DNA of 64,000 nt from Streptomyces sp. G-G2 (GCF_030063135.1 NZ_JASISO010000008.1:1-64000), one strand, 5' to 3'. Counted from the stretch's first letter, positions 43,287 to 52,145 are shown. Numbers and translations are program-made. The notes: generated by a model not told the origin, from the sequence alone.

Positions 43287-44420
43287 CTACGGCGCCACGG
43301 AGCCGTAGTCGGTGAAGCCGCTCGGGTCGTGCCGGCCGAAGCTGCCGTGCTCGAAGATCCCGAAGCCGGTCCGTCCGTCGAGGGTGAAGCGGGCGGAGTG
43401 GTCGGTGACCCCGAAGGCGGCCATGGGGTGGGCGGTGGGGTCGGAGAGGTCGTAGACCCGCCGGTCGGTCCAGCCGCGGCCCTGCCAGGTGCCGTGCTGC
43501 CAGTCGGTGGCGGGCGGGTACCCGGCTCCGACGGCGAGCGGGGAGGAGTTCAGGATCTCCACCCCGAGTTCGAGGGGCTTGCGGTCCCGGTCGGTGAGGT
43601 GGATGACGGCGCCCTCGGGGTGGCGGGTGCCGGTCCGGTAGCGGATGTCCGCCTGGGGCCAGCCGAGTTGTACGTCGCCCCGCCCGGCGGTGTCGGGGAA
43701 GACCTGGACGGCTTCGTTCAGGGCGCGGTGGCCGTCGGCGTCCTCCTGGACGATGACCATGAGGAAGCGGTCCTCGAAGCGGACCGGGACCCAGAGCCAG
43801 TGGAAGCCCTCGGTCCGGTGCTCCTCGGCGGCCCGGCCACCGTCCTCGCCGGGGATCGGGCGGACGCCCCAGCTGCGGTCCCGGGTGCCGGTCCACTCCC
43901 CCTCGGTGAGCTGGAGTTCTTCGCCCTTGGCACGGATGGTGCCGGTGACGGTGCCCGCCTGGACGAAGCGGCGGCCCTCCAGCATCAGCCGGTCGCCGCG
44001 GTGCTGGACGTGGTGCGGTTCCCACACGGCGGGGAAGGCCGCGGTCCAGGTGATGTCGCAGGAGAGCCCGTCCGGGTCGTCGGGGTCCGGCTCGCAGCGC
44101 AGGCCGATCCGGCGCAGCGGGACGTCGATGGTGATCCGCAGCGGGCCGACGGACAGGTTCATCCGGTCGTCGGTGAGTGCGTCGGAGGCGCGGACGGCGA
44201 GGAGTTCGTCGCCGAGGCGCAGGGTGGCGTAGGCGTCGATGACCCCGGTGTTGGGATAGACGCCGAGGCCGAGGATGAGGACGGCCCGGCCTGCGTGGTC
44301 GAAGACGTGGAAGATGCAGCGGTCGTAGGCGTTGCGGTCGCCGGTGGCGACGTGCTTCATCGACAAGGGGGCCTGGTGGATGGGGTATTCGTCAAGGGCG
44401 ACGGGTCGGTCCGCGGGCAT
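43287..44420 (-). CDS. Conserved beta-rich protein (DUF7064/7065-type, lipocalin-like)
   Basis: The 377-residue protein begins at ATG 44420, which has an ideal AGGAGG upstream. It is rich in beta strands and aromatic residues (RSWGVRPIPGED, EGFHWLWVPVRFED, WQGRGWTDRRVYDLSDPTAHPMAAFGVTDHS). There is no signal peptide. The pattern resembles the tocopherol-cyclase/hydroxyneurosporene-type lipocalin fold of DUF7064/7065 proteins, usually paired with an APH-like gene as here. A lipid- or sterol-binding role is inferred. Confidence 0.7.
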   Translation of the reverse strand: MPADRPVALDEYPIHQAPLSMKHVATGDRNAYDRCIFHVFDHAGRAVLILGLGVYPNTGVIDAYATLRLGDELLAVRASDALTDDRMNLSVGPLRITIDVPLRRIGLRCEPDPDDPDGLSCDITWTAAFPAVWEPHHVQHRGDRLMLEGRRFVQAGTVTGTIRAKGEELQLTEGEWTGTRDRSWGVRPIPGEDGGRAAEEHRTEGFHWLWVPVRFEDRFLMVIVQEDADGHRALNEAVQVFPDTAGRGDVQLGWPQADIRYRTGTRHPEGAVIHLTDRDRKPLELGVEILNSSPLAVGAGYPPATDWQHGTWQGRGWTDRRVYDLSDPTAHPMAAFGVTDHSARFTLDGRTGFGIFEHGSFGRHDPSGFTDYGSVAP

Positions 44421-44644
44421 GGCAAACCTCCTGGGCACGGGGCGGCTCGGCGGATATGACGGTACGTCAGAAACCGCGCCCGGGGCCAGAGTCGTGTCAC
44501 TCGCTGACAGATCAGCGGCGCGAGGGCCGGGGCACCGGCCGGGGACGCGGGACGGCGCGCGGACCCGCTCCAGGGGACCCCCTCGAACGGATACCCGTAC
44601 GGTGGGTGCGATTACCCCGTCCGCACCCGCCGCGTTGGCCGTGC

Positions 44645-44860
44645 ATGAGCACGCTTGAGGCATCCACGGGACGACGGCGGCGGCCGATGCCTCCGGGGTA
44701 CGAAGAATCGGTTCACCGACCCGCGGACCCGCCCATCTACCGGGCGATGATGGCGCGTTGGGCCGACGACGGGCGCACCCTGCCGGGCCGCCGGGATCCC
44801 GAGTGGTCCCGGCTCGCCTCCTCCCCGGTCTGGCCGACCGGCCCGCTCTTCGGCGGCTGA
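44645..44860 (+). CDS. Small hypothetical protein
   Basis: The 71-residue protein contains PPGYEESVHRPADPPIYRAM and GRTLPGRRDPEWSRL and reads as one compact acidic/basic domain. Third positions are almost always G or C in its second half. The start is unclear: ATG 44645 or ATG 44687 (MPPGYEES), neither with a good ribosome site. Function unknown. It is convergent with the double acetyltransferase gene, 22 bases away. Confidence 0.6.
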   Translation: MSTLEASTGRRRRPMPPGYEESVHRPADPPIYRAMMARWADDGRTLPGRRDPEWSRLASSPVWPTGPLFGG

Positions 44861-44882
44861 ACCGGACCGGGCCCGCGCGCGC

Positions 44883-45962
44883 TCACCGCTGCTCGCCGAG
44901 GACCATCCACCGGCCGGGGTTGCCCAGCGGCTCGAAGCCCACCTTCGCGTAGACCTCGTGGGCGTCCGCCGTGGCCAGCATGATCCGGCGCAGGCCGTAG
45001 GGGGCGAGGTGGTCGCGGACGGCCACCGCCAGGGCCGTGCCGAGCCCCTTGCCGCGCTCGGCCGGGGCGACGTAGACGTCGCAGAGCCACGCGAAGGTGG
45101 TCCGGTCGGTCACCACGCGCGCGTAGGCCAGCTGGGCGCCGGAATCCCGGTCGTACACACCGAAGTTGAGGGACCCGGCGATGGCCCGGTCCTGCTTCTC
45201 CCGCGAGCGCCCCAGCGCCCAGTAGGCGTCCCCCGAGAGCCACCGGTGGACCAGCCCCGCGTCGAGCCGCGCCGGATCGGTGGAAACCTCCCACGGACCC
45301 GCGTCCCGACCCCCCGACCCCGTTTCCCCGCGCCCCGGGCCGCCGGGGAGCCCCACGATCCCGGCGCCCGCCAAGCCCGCCACGCCACCGGGGGCCGCCA
45401 CGCCTTCCGCGCCCGCCGCGAGCGCGGCGCTCCCGGCGCCCGGCTCGCCCTCGACGCCGTCCCCCGCCCTCGCGGGCAGGGCGATGCGGTAGTGGCGCAA
45501 GTGGGAGTCTTCGGCGGACAGGTGCATTCCGGACGATGTCAGGACGTGCTGGGACGCGCTGTTGTCCCGGTCGGTGTCGGCCCTGACGGCCGCGGCGCCC
45601 AGGGAGCGGGCCAGGGCGATCAGGGCGCGCAGGGCCTCGGCGGCGTAGCCGTGGCCGCGGGCGGCGGGGACCAGGCCGTAGCCGGCCGTGACCTCGCCCG
45701 CCGGGTCCGGGCGGCCGTGGAAGTCGGCCCCGCCGATCAGCTGCCCGCTCTCCCGCAGGCGGATCGCGTACGTGCCGAAGGGCCGGGGGTCACCGGTGGC
45801 CGCGCAGGTGTCCAGGAACCGGCGCACGGCAGCCAGGTCGCCCTCGGCCGGGTAGCCGGGCGCCCACGGCGCCGTGCCGTCGGGGTCGCCCGCGAGCACC
45901 CGCCCGGCCTCGGCGGGGGTCAACGGGTGGAGTACGAGCCGCTCCGTCACAAGGTCATCCAT
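44883..45962 (-). CDS. Double GNAT acetyltransferase (RimJ-like domain fused to a second GNAT domain)
   Basis: The 359-residue protein has an N-terminal RimJ/RimL-like GNAT domain (1-165; VTERLVLHPL, ATAGYG-type acetyl-CoA loop AARGHGYAAEALRALI). A low-complexity Gly/Ala linker spans 168-220. The C-terminal second GNAT domain (about 224-359) has the loop APAERGKGLGTALAVAV. Fused pairs of this kind modify amino groups on proteins or small molecules; substrate unknown. No Shine-Dalgarno is present; TAGTCC lies 7 nt before the ATG. Confidence 0.85.
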   Translation of the reverse strand: MDDLVTERLVLHPLTPAEAGRVLAGDPDGTAPWAPGYPAEGDLAAVRRFLDTCAATGDPRPFGTYAIRLRESGQLIGGADFHGRPDPAGEVTAGYGLVPAARGHGYAAEALRALIALARSLGAAAVRADTDRDNSASQHVLTSSGMHLSAEDSHLRHYRIALPARAGDGVEGEPGAGSAALAAGAEGVAAPGGVAGLAGAGIVGLPGGPGRGETGSGGRDAGPWEVSTDPARLDAGLVHRWLSGDAYWALGRSREKQDRAIAGSLNFGVYDRDSGAQLAYARVVTDRTTFAWLCDVYVAPAERGKGLGTALAVAVRDHLAPYGLRRIMLATADAHEVYAKVGFEPLGNPGRWMVLGEQR

Positions 45963-45989
45963 GACCGCTGGACTACCAGAACGGCGGCG

Positions 45990-46025
45990 CGGACCGCACC
46001 CGGGTTTCCGGGCGGGCGCGGTCCG
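45990..46025 (-). terminator. Hairpin after the acyl-CoA dehydrogenase gene
   Basis: CGGACCGC pairs exactly with GCGGTCCG, enclosing a second GC-rich stem (CCCGG/CCGGG). It begins just past the acyl-CoA dehydrogenase stop at 46032 and precedes the acetyltransferase start. Confidence 0.65.
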
Positions 46026-46031
46026 GGGCGC

Positions 46032-47204
46032 TCAGCGGGACTCGGGGCCCGCGAGGTGCCGGGCGATGACCATCCGCTGGATCTGGTTGGTGCCCTCGAC
46101 GATCTGGAGCACCTTCGCCTCGCGCATCAGGCGCTCGACCGGGAAGTCGGCGGTGTAGCCGTACCCGCCGAGGACCTGGACCGCGTCCGTGGTCACCGCC
46201 ATGGCCGCGTCGGTGCAGAAGAGCTTCGCCATGGCCGCCTGCCGGGAGAACGGCTTCCCCGCGTCCCGCAGCCGCGCCGCCGACAGGTACAGGGCGCGGC
46301 CCGCCTCGATCTTGGTGGCCATGTCGGCCAGCATGAAGCGCAGCCCCTGGAAGTCCGCGATCGGGTGCCCGAACTGCTTGCGGTCCAGGGCGTACGCGAG
46401 CGCCTCGTCCAGGGCGGCCTGGGCGACGCCGACGGCGCAGGCGGCGATGCCGAGGCGGCCCGCGTCCAGGGCGGCCAGCGCGATGGTGAAGCCCTGGCCC
46501 TCCTCGCCGATGCGGCGCGCGTCGGGGACGCGTACCCCGTCGAAGTGCAGCTGGGCGGTGGGCGAGCCCTTCATGCCCATCTTCTTCTCGGGGACGGCCG
46601 CCGTCAGGCCCGGCGCGTCGCCGGGCACCAGGAAGGCGGTGATCCCCTTGGGGCCCGGCACGCCGGTGCGCGCGAGGACGGTGCAGAAGTCGGCGACCCC
46701 GCCGTGGGTGATCCACGCCTTGGTGCCGGTCAGTATCCAGTCGTCGCCGTCGCGGACGGCCTTGGTGACCAGGGAGGCGGCATCGGAACCGGCGGCGGGT
46801 TCGGAGAGGCAGTACGCGCCGAGCAGGCCGCCGCCGAGCATGGCGGGCAGGTGCTCGGCCTGCTGCTCCTTGGTGCCGTAGCCCGCCAGGCCGTGGCAGG
46901 CCAGCGAGTGCACGCTGACCCCGAGGCCGACGGTCAGGCGGGCCGCCGCCAGTTCCTCCAGTACCTGGAGGTAGACCTCGTACGGCTGATCGCCGCCGCC
47001 GAAGTCGCCGGCGTACGGCAGGCCCAGCAGCCCGGCCTCGGAGAGGAGGGTGAACACCTCGCGGGGGAACCGGCCGGAATCCTCCTCCTCGGCGGCCCGG
47101 GGGCGGATCTCCCGCTGGGCGATCTCGCGTACGAGCGCGAGAAGGTCACGGGACTCCTCGGTGGGCAGCTGACGGTCCACCGGTTGCGGGGCGCGGTCGG
47201 TCAT
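46032..47204 (-). CDS. Acyl-CoA dehydrogenase
   Basis: The 390-residue flavoprotein has FAD-site motif YCLSEPAAGSDAAS, the second signature KQFGHPIADFQGLRFMLADM and the catalytic-base segment QIVEGTNQIQRMVIARHL. It removes two hydrogens from an acyl-CoA in fatty-acid or branched-chain amino-acid breakdown. GAGGAG precedes ATG 47204. A TetR-type regulator lies 183 bases upstream in the same direction. Confidence 0.93.
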   Translation of the reverse strand: MTDRAPQPVDRQLPTEESRDLLALVREIAQREIRPRAAEEEDSGRFPREVFTLLSEAGLLGLPYAGDFGGGDQPYEVYLQVLEELAAARLTVGLGVSVHSLACHGLAGYGTKEQQAEHLPAMLGGGLLGAYCLSEPAAGSDAASLVTKAVRDGDDWILTGTKAWITHGGVADFCTVLARTGVPGPKGITAFLVPGDAPGLTAAVPEKKMGMKGSPTAQLHFDGVRVPDARRIGEEGQGFTIALAALDAGRLGIAACAVGVAQAALDEALAYALDRKQFGHPIADFQGLRFMLADMATKIEAGRALYLSAARLRDAGKPFSRQAAMAKLFCTDAAMAVTTDAVQVLGGYGYTADFPVERLMREAKVLQIVEGTNQIQRMVIARHLAGPESR

Positions 47205-47387
47205 GGCGGCGCTCTCCTCCCTCGTCGGGCACGGCGGCGGCGCGCGATATGGGTGGGTCGCGCCGCCGGGTCTCGGATCTCTCACAGCCGTCGGCGCCCT
47301 CCCGGATCACAAGGGGGCTGACCAGCGGCTGCGGCGGCTTGAGTATGCCCGATCAAGGGCGTTCCGTCACGGGTGCGCAGCTGCGGC

Positions 47388-48050
47388 CTACCCGCGGGGG
47401 TCCGCCGTTTCCGGCGTGGCGGGCGGGGCCGGGCACTGCGGGAGGAATTCCTCGATCACGCTCAGGGTCGCGCGCAGCTGCCGCACGAGCAGGGCGCCCA
47501 GGACCGGCCGGTCGGGACGCTCGGGCTCGCCTTCGGTACCGATCCACTCCAGGGTGGTGCCCTCGACCCCGGAGAGCCAGCCGATCAGCGCGAGCCGGGC
47601 CAGCGGGGGGACGGCCCGGTGGCCGTAGGCGCCCTCGGCGATGGTGGCGACCAGCTCGGCGCGGACCGCGTCGCGGATGGCGAGGACCTCGGCGTCGGAG
47701 CCGACCCCGCCGGTGACGATGGTGCGGTAGGCGGCCTGGTGCTGTTCGGCGTAGTGGAGGTAGCCGTCGATGGTGCGGCGGACCCGTTCGGCGTTGGGCT
47801 GGTCGGTGTCCCCGCCCGCCCGGGCGACGAGTTCGTTGACGGAGTCCTCGACGATGGCGAGGTAGTAGCCGCGTTTGCTCTTGAAGTAGTAGTAGATCAG
47901 CCCCTTGGCGACCCCCGCCTGCTTCGCGATGTCGTCCATCGACAGGGCGTCGTACGAGGTGTCGGCGAACAACTTGCGACCGGTCGCTATGAGTTCGGCC
48001 CGCCGAACCTGCGATCGCTCGGTGGTGCCGCGCTGTTGACTATTATTCAA
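47388..48050 (-). CDS. TetR-family transcriptional regulator
   Basis: The 220-residue protein has the TetR helix-turn-helix (SYDALSMDDIAKQAGVAKGLIYYYFKSKRGYY, residues about 34-65) and a C-terminal ligand domain. The start is taken as TTG at 48050, 6 bases after AGGG. No ATG or GTG lies nearer than a GTG well upstream. The start overlaps TTGACTATTATTCAA (48036-48050), a TTGA-N7-TCAA dyad that may be an autoregulatory operator. It may also control the acyl-CoA dehydrogenase gene downstream. Confidence 0.85.
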   Translation of the reverse strand: MNNSQQRGTTERSQVRRAELIATGRKLFADTSYDALSMDDIAKQAGVAKGLIYYYFKSKRGYYLAIVEDSVNELVARAGGDTDQPNAERVRRTIDGYLHYAEQHQAAYRTIVTGGVGSDAEVLAIRDAVRAELVATIAEGAYGHRAVPPLARLALIGWLSGVEGTTLEWIGTEGEPERPDRPVLGALLVRQLRATLSVIEEFLPQCPAPPATPETADPRG

Positions 48051-48133
48051 ATTCAGCCCTAGCCTCGAACTGCCACAGGATTCCCGCAGTATGGCAGACC
48101 CCCGTGGCACGGCTCCCCCGCGCTCAGCAGCCC

Positions 48134-48196
48134 CTCGCACCTCACCTCCGCAGCTCCCTCGCACCCCACCTCCGCAGCTCCTCGCACTTCCGCTGC
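48134..48196. repeat. 24-base tandem repeat upstream of the DUF6230 gene
   Basis: CTCGCACCTCACCTCCGCAG is followed 24 bases later by CTCGCACCCCACCTCCGCAG (one mismatch) and then by a third, decayed copy (CTCGCACTTCCGCTGCG). It lies between the TetR-type gene and the divergent DUF6230 gene, in the latter's leader. Confidence 0.8.
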
Positions 48197-48228
48197 GCAC
48201 CGGACGACGTACGGGAGGCACCTCCGCC

Positions 48229-48861
48229 ATGAGCACCGCAGGACGACAGGGCACCGCAGCACGACCCCCGGCCGAGGGCCGGGTCAACTGGAAGAAGACG
48301 GCCGTCGCCGCGCTCCCCGCGTTCGTCGCGGTCGGCGCGATGGGGATGGTGATGGCACAGGGAGCGCTCGCCGCGTCCTTCGCCGTCTCCGGCACCGGTT
48401 TCCAGGTCTCCTCCTCCAACCTCAGCAGCAAGGGCCTGTCCTCGTACGTGCAGACGGACCGCTCCGTCGACGGCAAGGGACACCCGGTCGCACTCCTCGG
48501 CATCGGCGAGGCGACGCTCACGGACATCTGCCAGTCCGCCGTGGTCGAGACCCCCGTCGGCAAGGTGGTCTTCAAGCTGATGGCGGGCGGCCCCGCCGGG
48601 AACGTCACCGCCACCAACCTGGTCATCGACGGCGAGGACCTCAGCGGTGACGCCCGCTTCGGCACCGCCGAGATCGGCCGCGACGCCTCGACCCTGGACC
48701 AGGTCGACGGCGTCAAGGGCGAGCCCGGGACGTTCGGCCTCCAGGCCGGGGACATCGAGGTCGCGGGCGTCCGCTCGCACGCCTGGTCCGCGACCGGCGG
48801 CGACTTCCGGCTCAAGGGGCTCAAGCTGAACGTGGCCCTGGACGGCAAGCAGTGCTTCTAG
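48229..48861 (+). CDS. DUF6230 family protein
   Basis: The 210-residue protein has an N-terminal cytoplasmic tail and then a hydrophobic helix with a cleavage-like end (about residues 24-49, WKKTAVAALPAFVAVGAMG to GALAASF). An extracellular beta-rich domain (LTDICQSAVVETPVGKVVFKL, NLVIDGEDLSGDARFG) follows. Streptomyces homologues are annotated DUF6230 and are often followed by DUF6114, as here. Function unknown; likely surface or membrane associated. GGGAGG precedes ATG 48229. Confidence 0.85.
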   Translation: MSTAGRQGTAARPPAEGRVNWKKTAVAALPAFVAVGAMGMVMAQGALAASFAVSGTGFQVSSSNLSSKGLSSYVQTDRSVDGKGHPVALLGIGEATLTDICQSAVVETPVGKVVFKLMAGGPAGNVTATNLVIDGEDLSGDARFGTAEIGRDASTLDQVDGVKGEPGTFGLQAGDIEVAGVRSHAWSATGGDFRLKGLKLNVALDGKQCF

Positions 48862-49742
48862 CGGCACTGGCCACCGGGCGGCTGGAGCGGCGGCTGCCGT
48901 GGCCCGGGGTGCGGGCCCGGCTGCGGGCCTGGCGCCGGACCCGGCCCTTCTGGGGCGGGCTGCTGCTGGTGCTGGGCGGGATCGCCGCGATCGGGATCGG
49001 GCTCGCGCTGATCGCCGCGGGCCTGTTCCTGTGGTTCCTGCCGCAGGCCCGCACGTACGTCAGCATCCACGCCCTGCTGCTGTCGGTCCTGTCCTTCGTC
49101 GCCACCAACCTGGGCGGCTTCCTCGTCGGGATGCTGCTCGGCGTCACCGGCAGCGCCCTGGCCTTCGGCTGGACCCCGCTGCCGGATCCGGACGGGGACG
49201 AGGAGGAACCGTACGTCCCCCGCCCGAACGGCAGCGGGCCGCGGACCCTGGCCGCCGTGCTGCCGGTGGTGCTGCTCGCGGCGCTGGCGACGGGCGCGCC
49301 CCGGGCCCGGGCGGCGACGGCCGACGGCGCTCCGCCGACCGTGCCGCGCACGCCCCCGACGGTCACCACCTCCCTCTTCGCCCCGCAGGGGTTCGCGCTG
49401 GCCGGGGTCACCCAGGTGCCGACGGTCGACGGGCCGCTCAAGGTACTGGTGCTCACGATGCGGGCGGCCAAGCTCTACGACTACCGGCTGCGCACCCGCG
49501 ACGGCGGCGACGAGTACGGGCTGGCCGCCACGGCCCTCGACCTGAGCGGCGACGTGACCTTGTACCTGACCAAGTTCAGCGGGTGCATCGAAGGGCTGCT
49601 GTGCGTCACCTTCACCCCCGACGGGCTGCCCGCGCCGCCCGTCATCCCGCCCTTCGTCTTCATGACGAACGTGAGCGCCGAGCAGGCCCTGGTCACCGCC
49701 GACCTGATCGTGACCGACGGGCTGCGGCTGGAGGCCTCGTGA
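48852..49742 (+). CDS. DUF6114 family membrane protein
   Basis: The 296-residue protein has four hydrophobic segments: about 35-62, 72-88, 89-106 (LSFVATNLGGFLVGMLLGVTG) and 133-150. A beta-rich C-terminal part (LFAPQGFALAGVTQVPTVDGPLKVLVLTMR) follows. The start GTG 48852 overlaps the DUF6230 stop by 10 bases, so the two are co-translated. Function unknown. Confidence 0.82.
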   Translation: MLLAALATGRLERRLPWPGVRARLRAWRRTRPFWGGLLLVLGGIAAIGIGLALIAAGLFLWFLPQARTYVSIHALLLSVLSFVATNLGGFLVGMLLGVTGSALAFGWTPLPDPDGDEEEPYVPRPNGSGPRTLAAVLPVVLLAALATGAPRARAATADGAPPTVPRTPPTVTTSLFAPQGFALAGVTQVPTVDGPLKVLVLTMRAAKLYDYRLRTRDGGDEYGLAATALDLSGDVTLYLTKFSGCIEGLLCVTFTPDGLPAPPVIPPFVFMTNVSAEQALVTADLIVTDGLRLEAS

Positions 49743-49918
49743 TCCCCGTCCAGGCCGCTCCGCTGCGGGTCCGCGGGCCTACGCCGACTGGTCCGCGGGC
49801 GGCCCGGAGGGCTCGGGCGTCGGGGGCCCGGGCGTCCGGGCGGTCGTCAACCACTGCCAGCGGTTCGCCACCGCGGAACCGGAAGAGGAGACGGGGACGG
49901 CGCCCGGCGGGCGGACGC

Positions 49919-50071
49919 TCAGAGCCAGCCGATCTGGGTGACGAGCATCGCGAGGACGACCACGAGGGTCCAGCCGAGCACGTGCTCCAGCCAGGCGGAA
50001 TCCTCCTCGGGGCCCCCGGTGCGGACGAGGTCGCGAGCACGTGTGGTCAGAGCGGCGGTGTGTGCGGTCAT
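49919..50071 (-). CDS. Small single-helix membrane protein
   Basis: The 50-residue protein has a polar start (MTAHTAALTTRARDLVRTGG) and one C-terminal helix (LGWTLVVVLAMLVTQIGWL). It is too small for many gene finders. It lies 134 bases downstream of the SPW-repeat gene in the same direction, with a hairpin between. Confidence 0.6.
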   Translation of the reverse strand: MTAHTAALTTRARDLVRTGGPEEDSAWLEHVLGWTLVVVLAMLVTQIGWL

Positions 50072-50143
50072 ACGTCCAATGTGACAGCGTTCGCGGCCTT
50101 CGCGGGAGAGACGATGCTCACGCGTGGCACCCGTCACGCGCCC

Positions 50144-50173
50144 GGGCCCCGGCCGCCCGTGCGGCCGGGACCC
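50144..50173 (-). terminator. Hairpin after the SPW-repeat gene
   Basis: GGGCCCCGGCCG and CGGCCGGGACCC form an 8-pair core (CCCGGCCG/CGGCCGGG) extended by GGG/CCC past one mismatch. Confidence 0.5.
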
Positions 50174-50205
50174 GGTGTCCATGGGGTCCGGAAGGCTACC
50201 GGCTC

Positions 50206-50670
50206 TCAGCCGGCGACGGCGTGCTCGCGGCCCGTCCTGTGCGTCCCGGAGCGGCGCTCGCGGGCCGCCATGCCCGCCATGGCCAGCGCGAGCACGAGGG
50301 CGACGGCGCCCGTGACGCAGTTGCTGACCACGGTCCGGGTCGTGTCCATCTCTCCGACGATCACCCAGGGCGCGACGATCGTCCAGGCGCCGATGGCGAC
50401 GGCCGTCCAGGCCATCGCGTGGGTGCGTTCGTAGGCGGAACCGAGCCCGCCCATGCACAGGCAGTACGCCAGGCCCGCGATCAGGTTCGTGATGGCCAGC
50501 GCGGTCAGCCCGCTGAACCCGGCGATCCACGGCGAGGCCGCCAGGTACAGGCCCGTGATCAGGGCCAGGGTCTCCACGGCCTGGGCACGGGGTGTGGTGG
50601 TGACCCGCTCGAAGCGCGTGCGCATCTCGGCGAGATCGGGGTGCGTCTCGATGTTGGGGTGGGTGGTCAC
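50206..50670 (-). CDS. SPW-repeat membrane protein
   Basis: The 154-residue protein has four transmembrane helices and the paired SPW/APW motifs that define the family: YLAASPWIAGF and WTIVAPWVIVG, each followed by a helix. The N-terminus is cytoplasmic and charged. Function unknown. GTG at 50670 has an ideal AGGAGG upstream. An A/T-rich promoter-like stretch lies at 50690-50735. Confidence 0.88.
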   Translation of the reverse strand: MTTHPNIETHPDLAEMRTRFERVTTTPRAQAVETLALITGLYLAASPWIAGFSGLTALAITNLIAGLAYCLCMGGLGSAYERTHAMAWTAVAIGAWTIVAPWVIVGEMDTTRTVVSNCVTGAVALVLALAMAGMAARERRSGTHRTGREHAVAG

Positions 50671-50761
50671 GGTCCGCCTCCTAGAGGGAGCCTTTATGTG
50701 CCCTTTAACCCGTAATCTTCCCATTTGAGGGGTCCGGAAACCGTGCGGGAATCCGGAACTC

Positions 50762-52129
50762 TCAGAGCACGCCGACCGATCGCAGCGCGCTGAGCCGCGC
50801 CGGGTCCGGGACCGCCGGCGCGTAGAGGTAGCAGATGCCGCCGCTGCCCGAGAGAACCTTGCCGGAGGCGTGGTAGCGCTTGGTCCGCAGCCAGACGTTC
50901 TCCCACTCGCGCCGGCGGTAGACCCGGCGCACGGCCTGGTCGGTGGGCGAGTTCGGGTCGTTGGCGATCACGTCCCCGGCCGCCGTGAAGCCGATGACCG
51001 TCATCAGGTGGCCCGCCGTGCCGTACCCCGCGCCGGTGAGTTCCCCCTCGCGGAAGGACTGCGAGGTGATGACCGGGATCCCGGCCCCGGTCAGGGTCTC
51101 CAGGTCGGTGAGCGAGCCGAGCCGGGTCACCACGCCCGCGAGTCCGGGGTAGGTGGCGGCGTAGGCCGCGTTGAAGGGCCAGTTGCCGCAGCCCTTGTAG
51201 GCCGCGTCGTAGGTGGCGCGGGCCGCGTGGCAGACCTGCGGGTCGGCGTACTCCTTCTTCACCCAGGCCAGGGCCGCGGCGCTGGGCTTGCGGCCCCAGT
51301 ACTCGATGATCATCTGCGAGGAAGTGGGGCTGCACCAGGCCTCGCCGCCGTTGTCGTACTCGGGGTACTGGCCCGCGTGGATCTCCTGCGAGTAGCGCGG
51401 CACGGCCAGTTCGCGGGCCGGGCCCGGCGCCGAGGCGGGCACCGTGAAGCGGTCGGGGACGTCGGAGGCCATCGCGCCCGCCAGCCACACCTGCGGGCCC
51501 AGCGGGGCCCCCGGGCGGCGGTGCAGGGTCAGGCGCAGCTGCCAGTCGCGGATCCGCAGCCCGCTCGCGCGCGCCGGGCCGTCCAGGGCCAGGGTGTCGG
51601 TCCAGACGGTGGAGGTGCCGTCGGTCTGCCCGTCGACCGAGGTGCGGCGGATGTCGCCGTCCCCGGAGGCCCAGCGGCCCATCACGTACCAGGGGCCGGT
51701 GACCCCGTTGGTATAGGTGGCGCGCAGCTCGGTCTGGATCCAGGTCCCGGCGGGGGTACGGGCGTTCCAGGAGGCGATGGCCTCGGTGGCGGGCACGGCG
51801 CAGCGGTGCACCGGGGAGGTCCAGGTGGCGTACTCCCAGGTGCTCTTGCGCCCCGTGTGCGGGTCGGCGTACTCGGTGCGGCCGGCGGGAGTGGCGATCC
51901 GCAGCCCGGGGCGCGGGCCCGGGGCGGCGGCGGTCCCCTCGTGGTTCCCGGCCTGCCAGTGGGGGTACGCGTACCAGAACCGGTTGTCCGCGGTCCGGCC
52001 CGGGGCCGGGGCTCCCCCGGCGCCCTTCGGGGCGGGCGCGGCGGCGGACGGGGAGGCGGAGACGGTGGCGGCCGTGGCGGCGGCGAGGGCCGCGGCGAGG
52101 ACGGCCCGGCGCGGGGTGGGTGCGGTCAT
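50762..52129 (-). CDS. Secreted C39-like cysteine peptidase family protein
   Basis: The 455-residue protein begins with a twin-arginine-like signal (PRRAVLAAALAAATAATVSA, cut near PSAAAP). A beta-rich domain follows. The C-terminal Peptidase_C39_2 domain carries Cys (GEAWCSPTSSQM, C266), His (GHLMTVIGF) and the Asn/Asp segment NDPNSPTDQAVRR. It is expected outside the membrane; the substrate is unknown. GGGGG precedes ATG 52129. Confidence 0.86.
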   Translation of the reverse strand: MTAPTPRRAVLAAALAAATAATVSASPSAAAPAPKGAGGAPAPGRTADNRFWYAYPHWQAGNHEGTAAAPGPRPGLRIATPAGRTEYADPHTGRKSTWEYATWTSPVHRCAVPATEAIASWNARTPAGTWIQTELRATYTNGVTGPWYVMGRWASGDGDIRRTSVDGQTDGTSTVWTDTLALDGPARASGLRIRDWQLRLTLHRRPGAPLGPQVWLAGAMASDVPDRFTVPASAPGPARELAVPRYSQEIHAGQYPEYDNGGEAWCSPTSSQMIIEYWGRKPSAAALAWVKKEYADPQVCHAARATYDAAYKGCGNWPFNAAYAATYPGLAGVVTRLGSLTDLETLTGAGIPVITSQSFREGELTGAGYGTAGHLMTVIGFTAAGDVIANDPNSPTDQAVRRVYRRREWENVWLRTKRYHASGKVLSGSGGICYLYAPAVPDPARLSALRSVGVL

Positions 52130-52145
52130 GGGCGGAACCCCCAGT

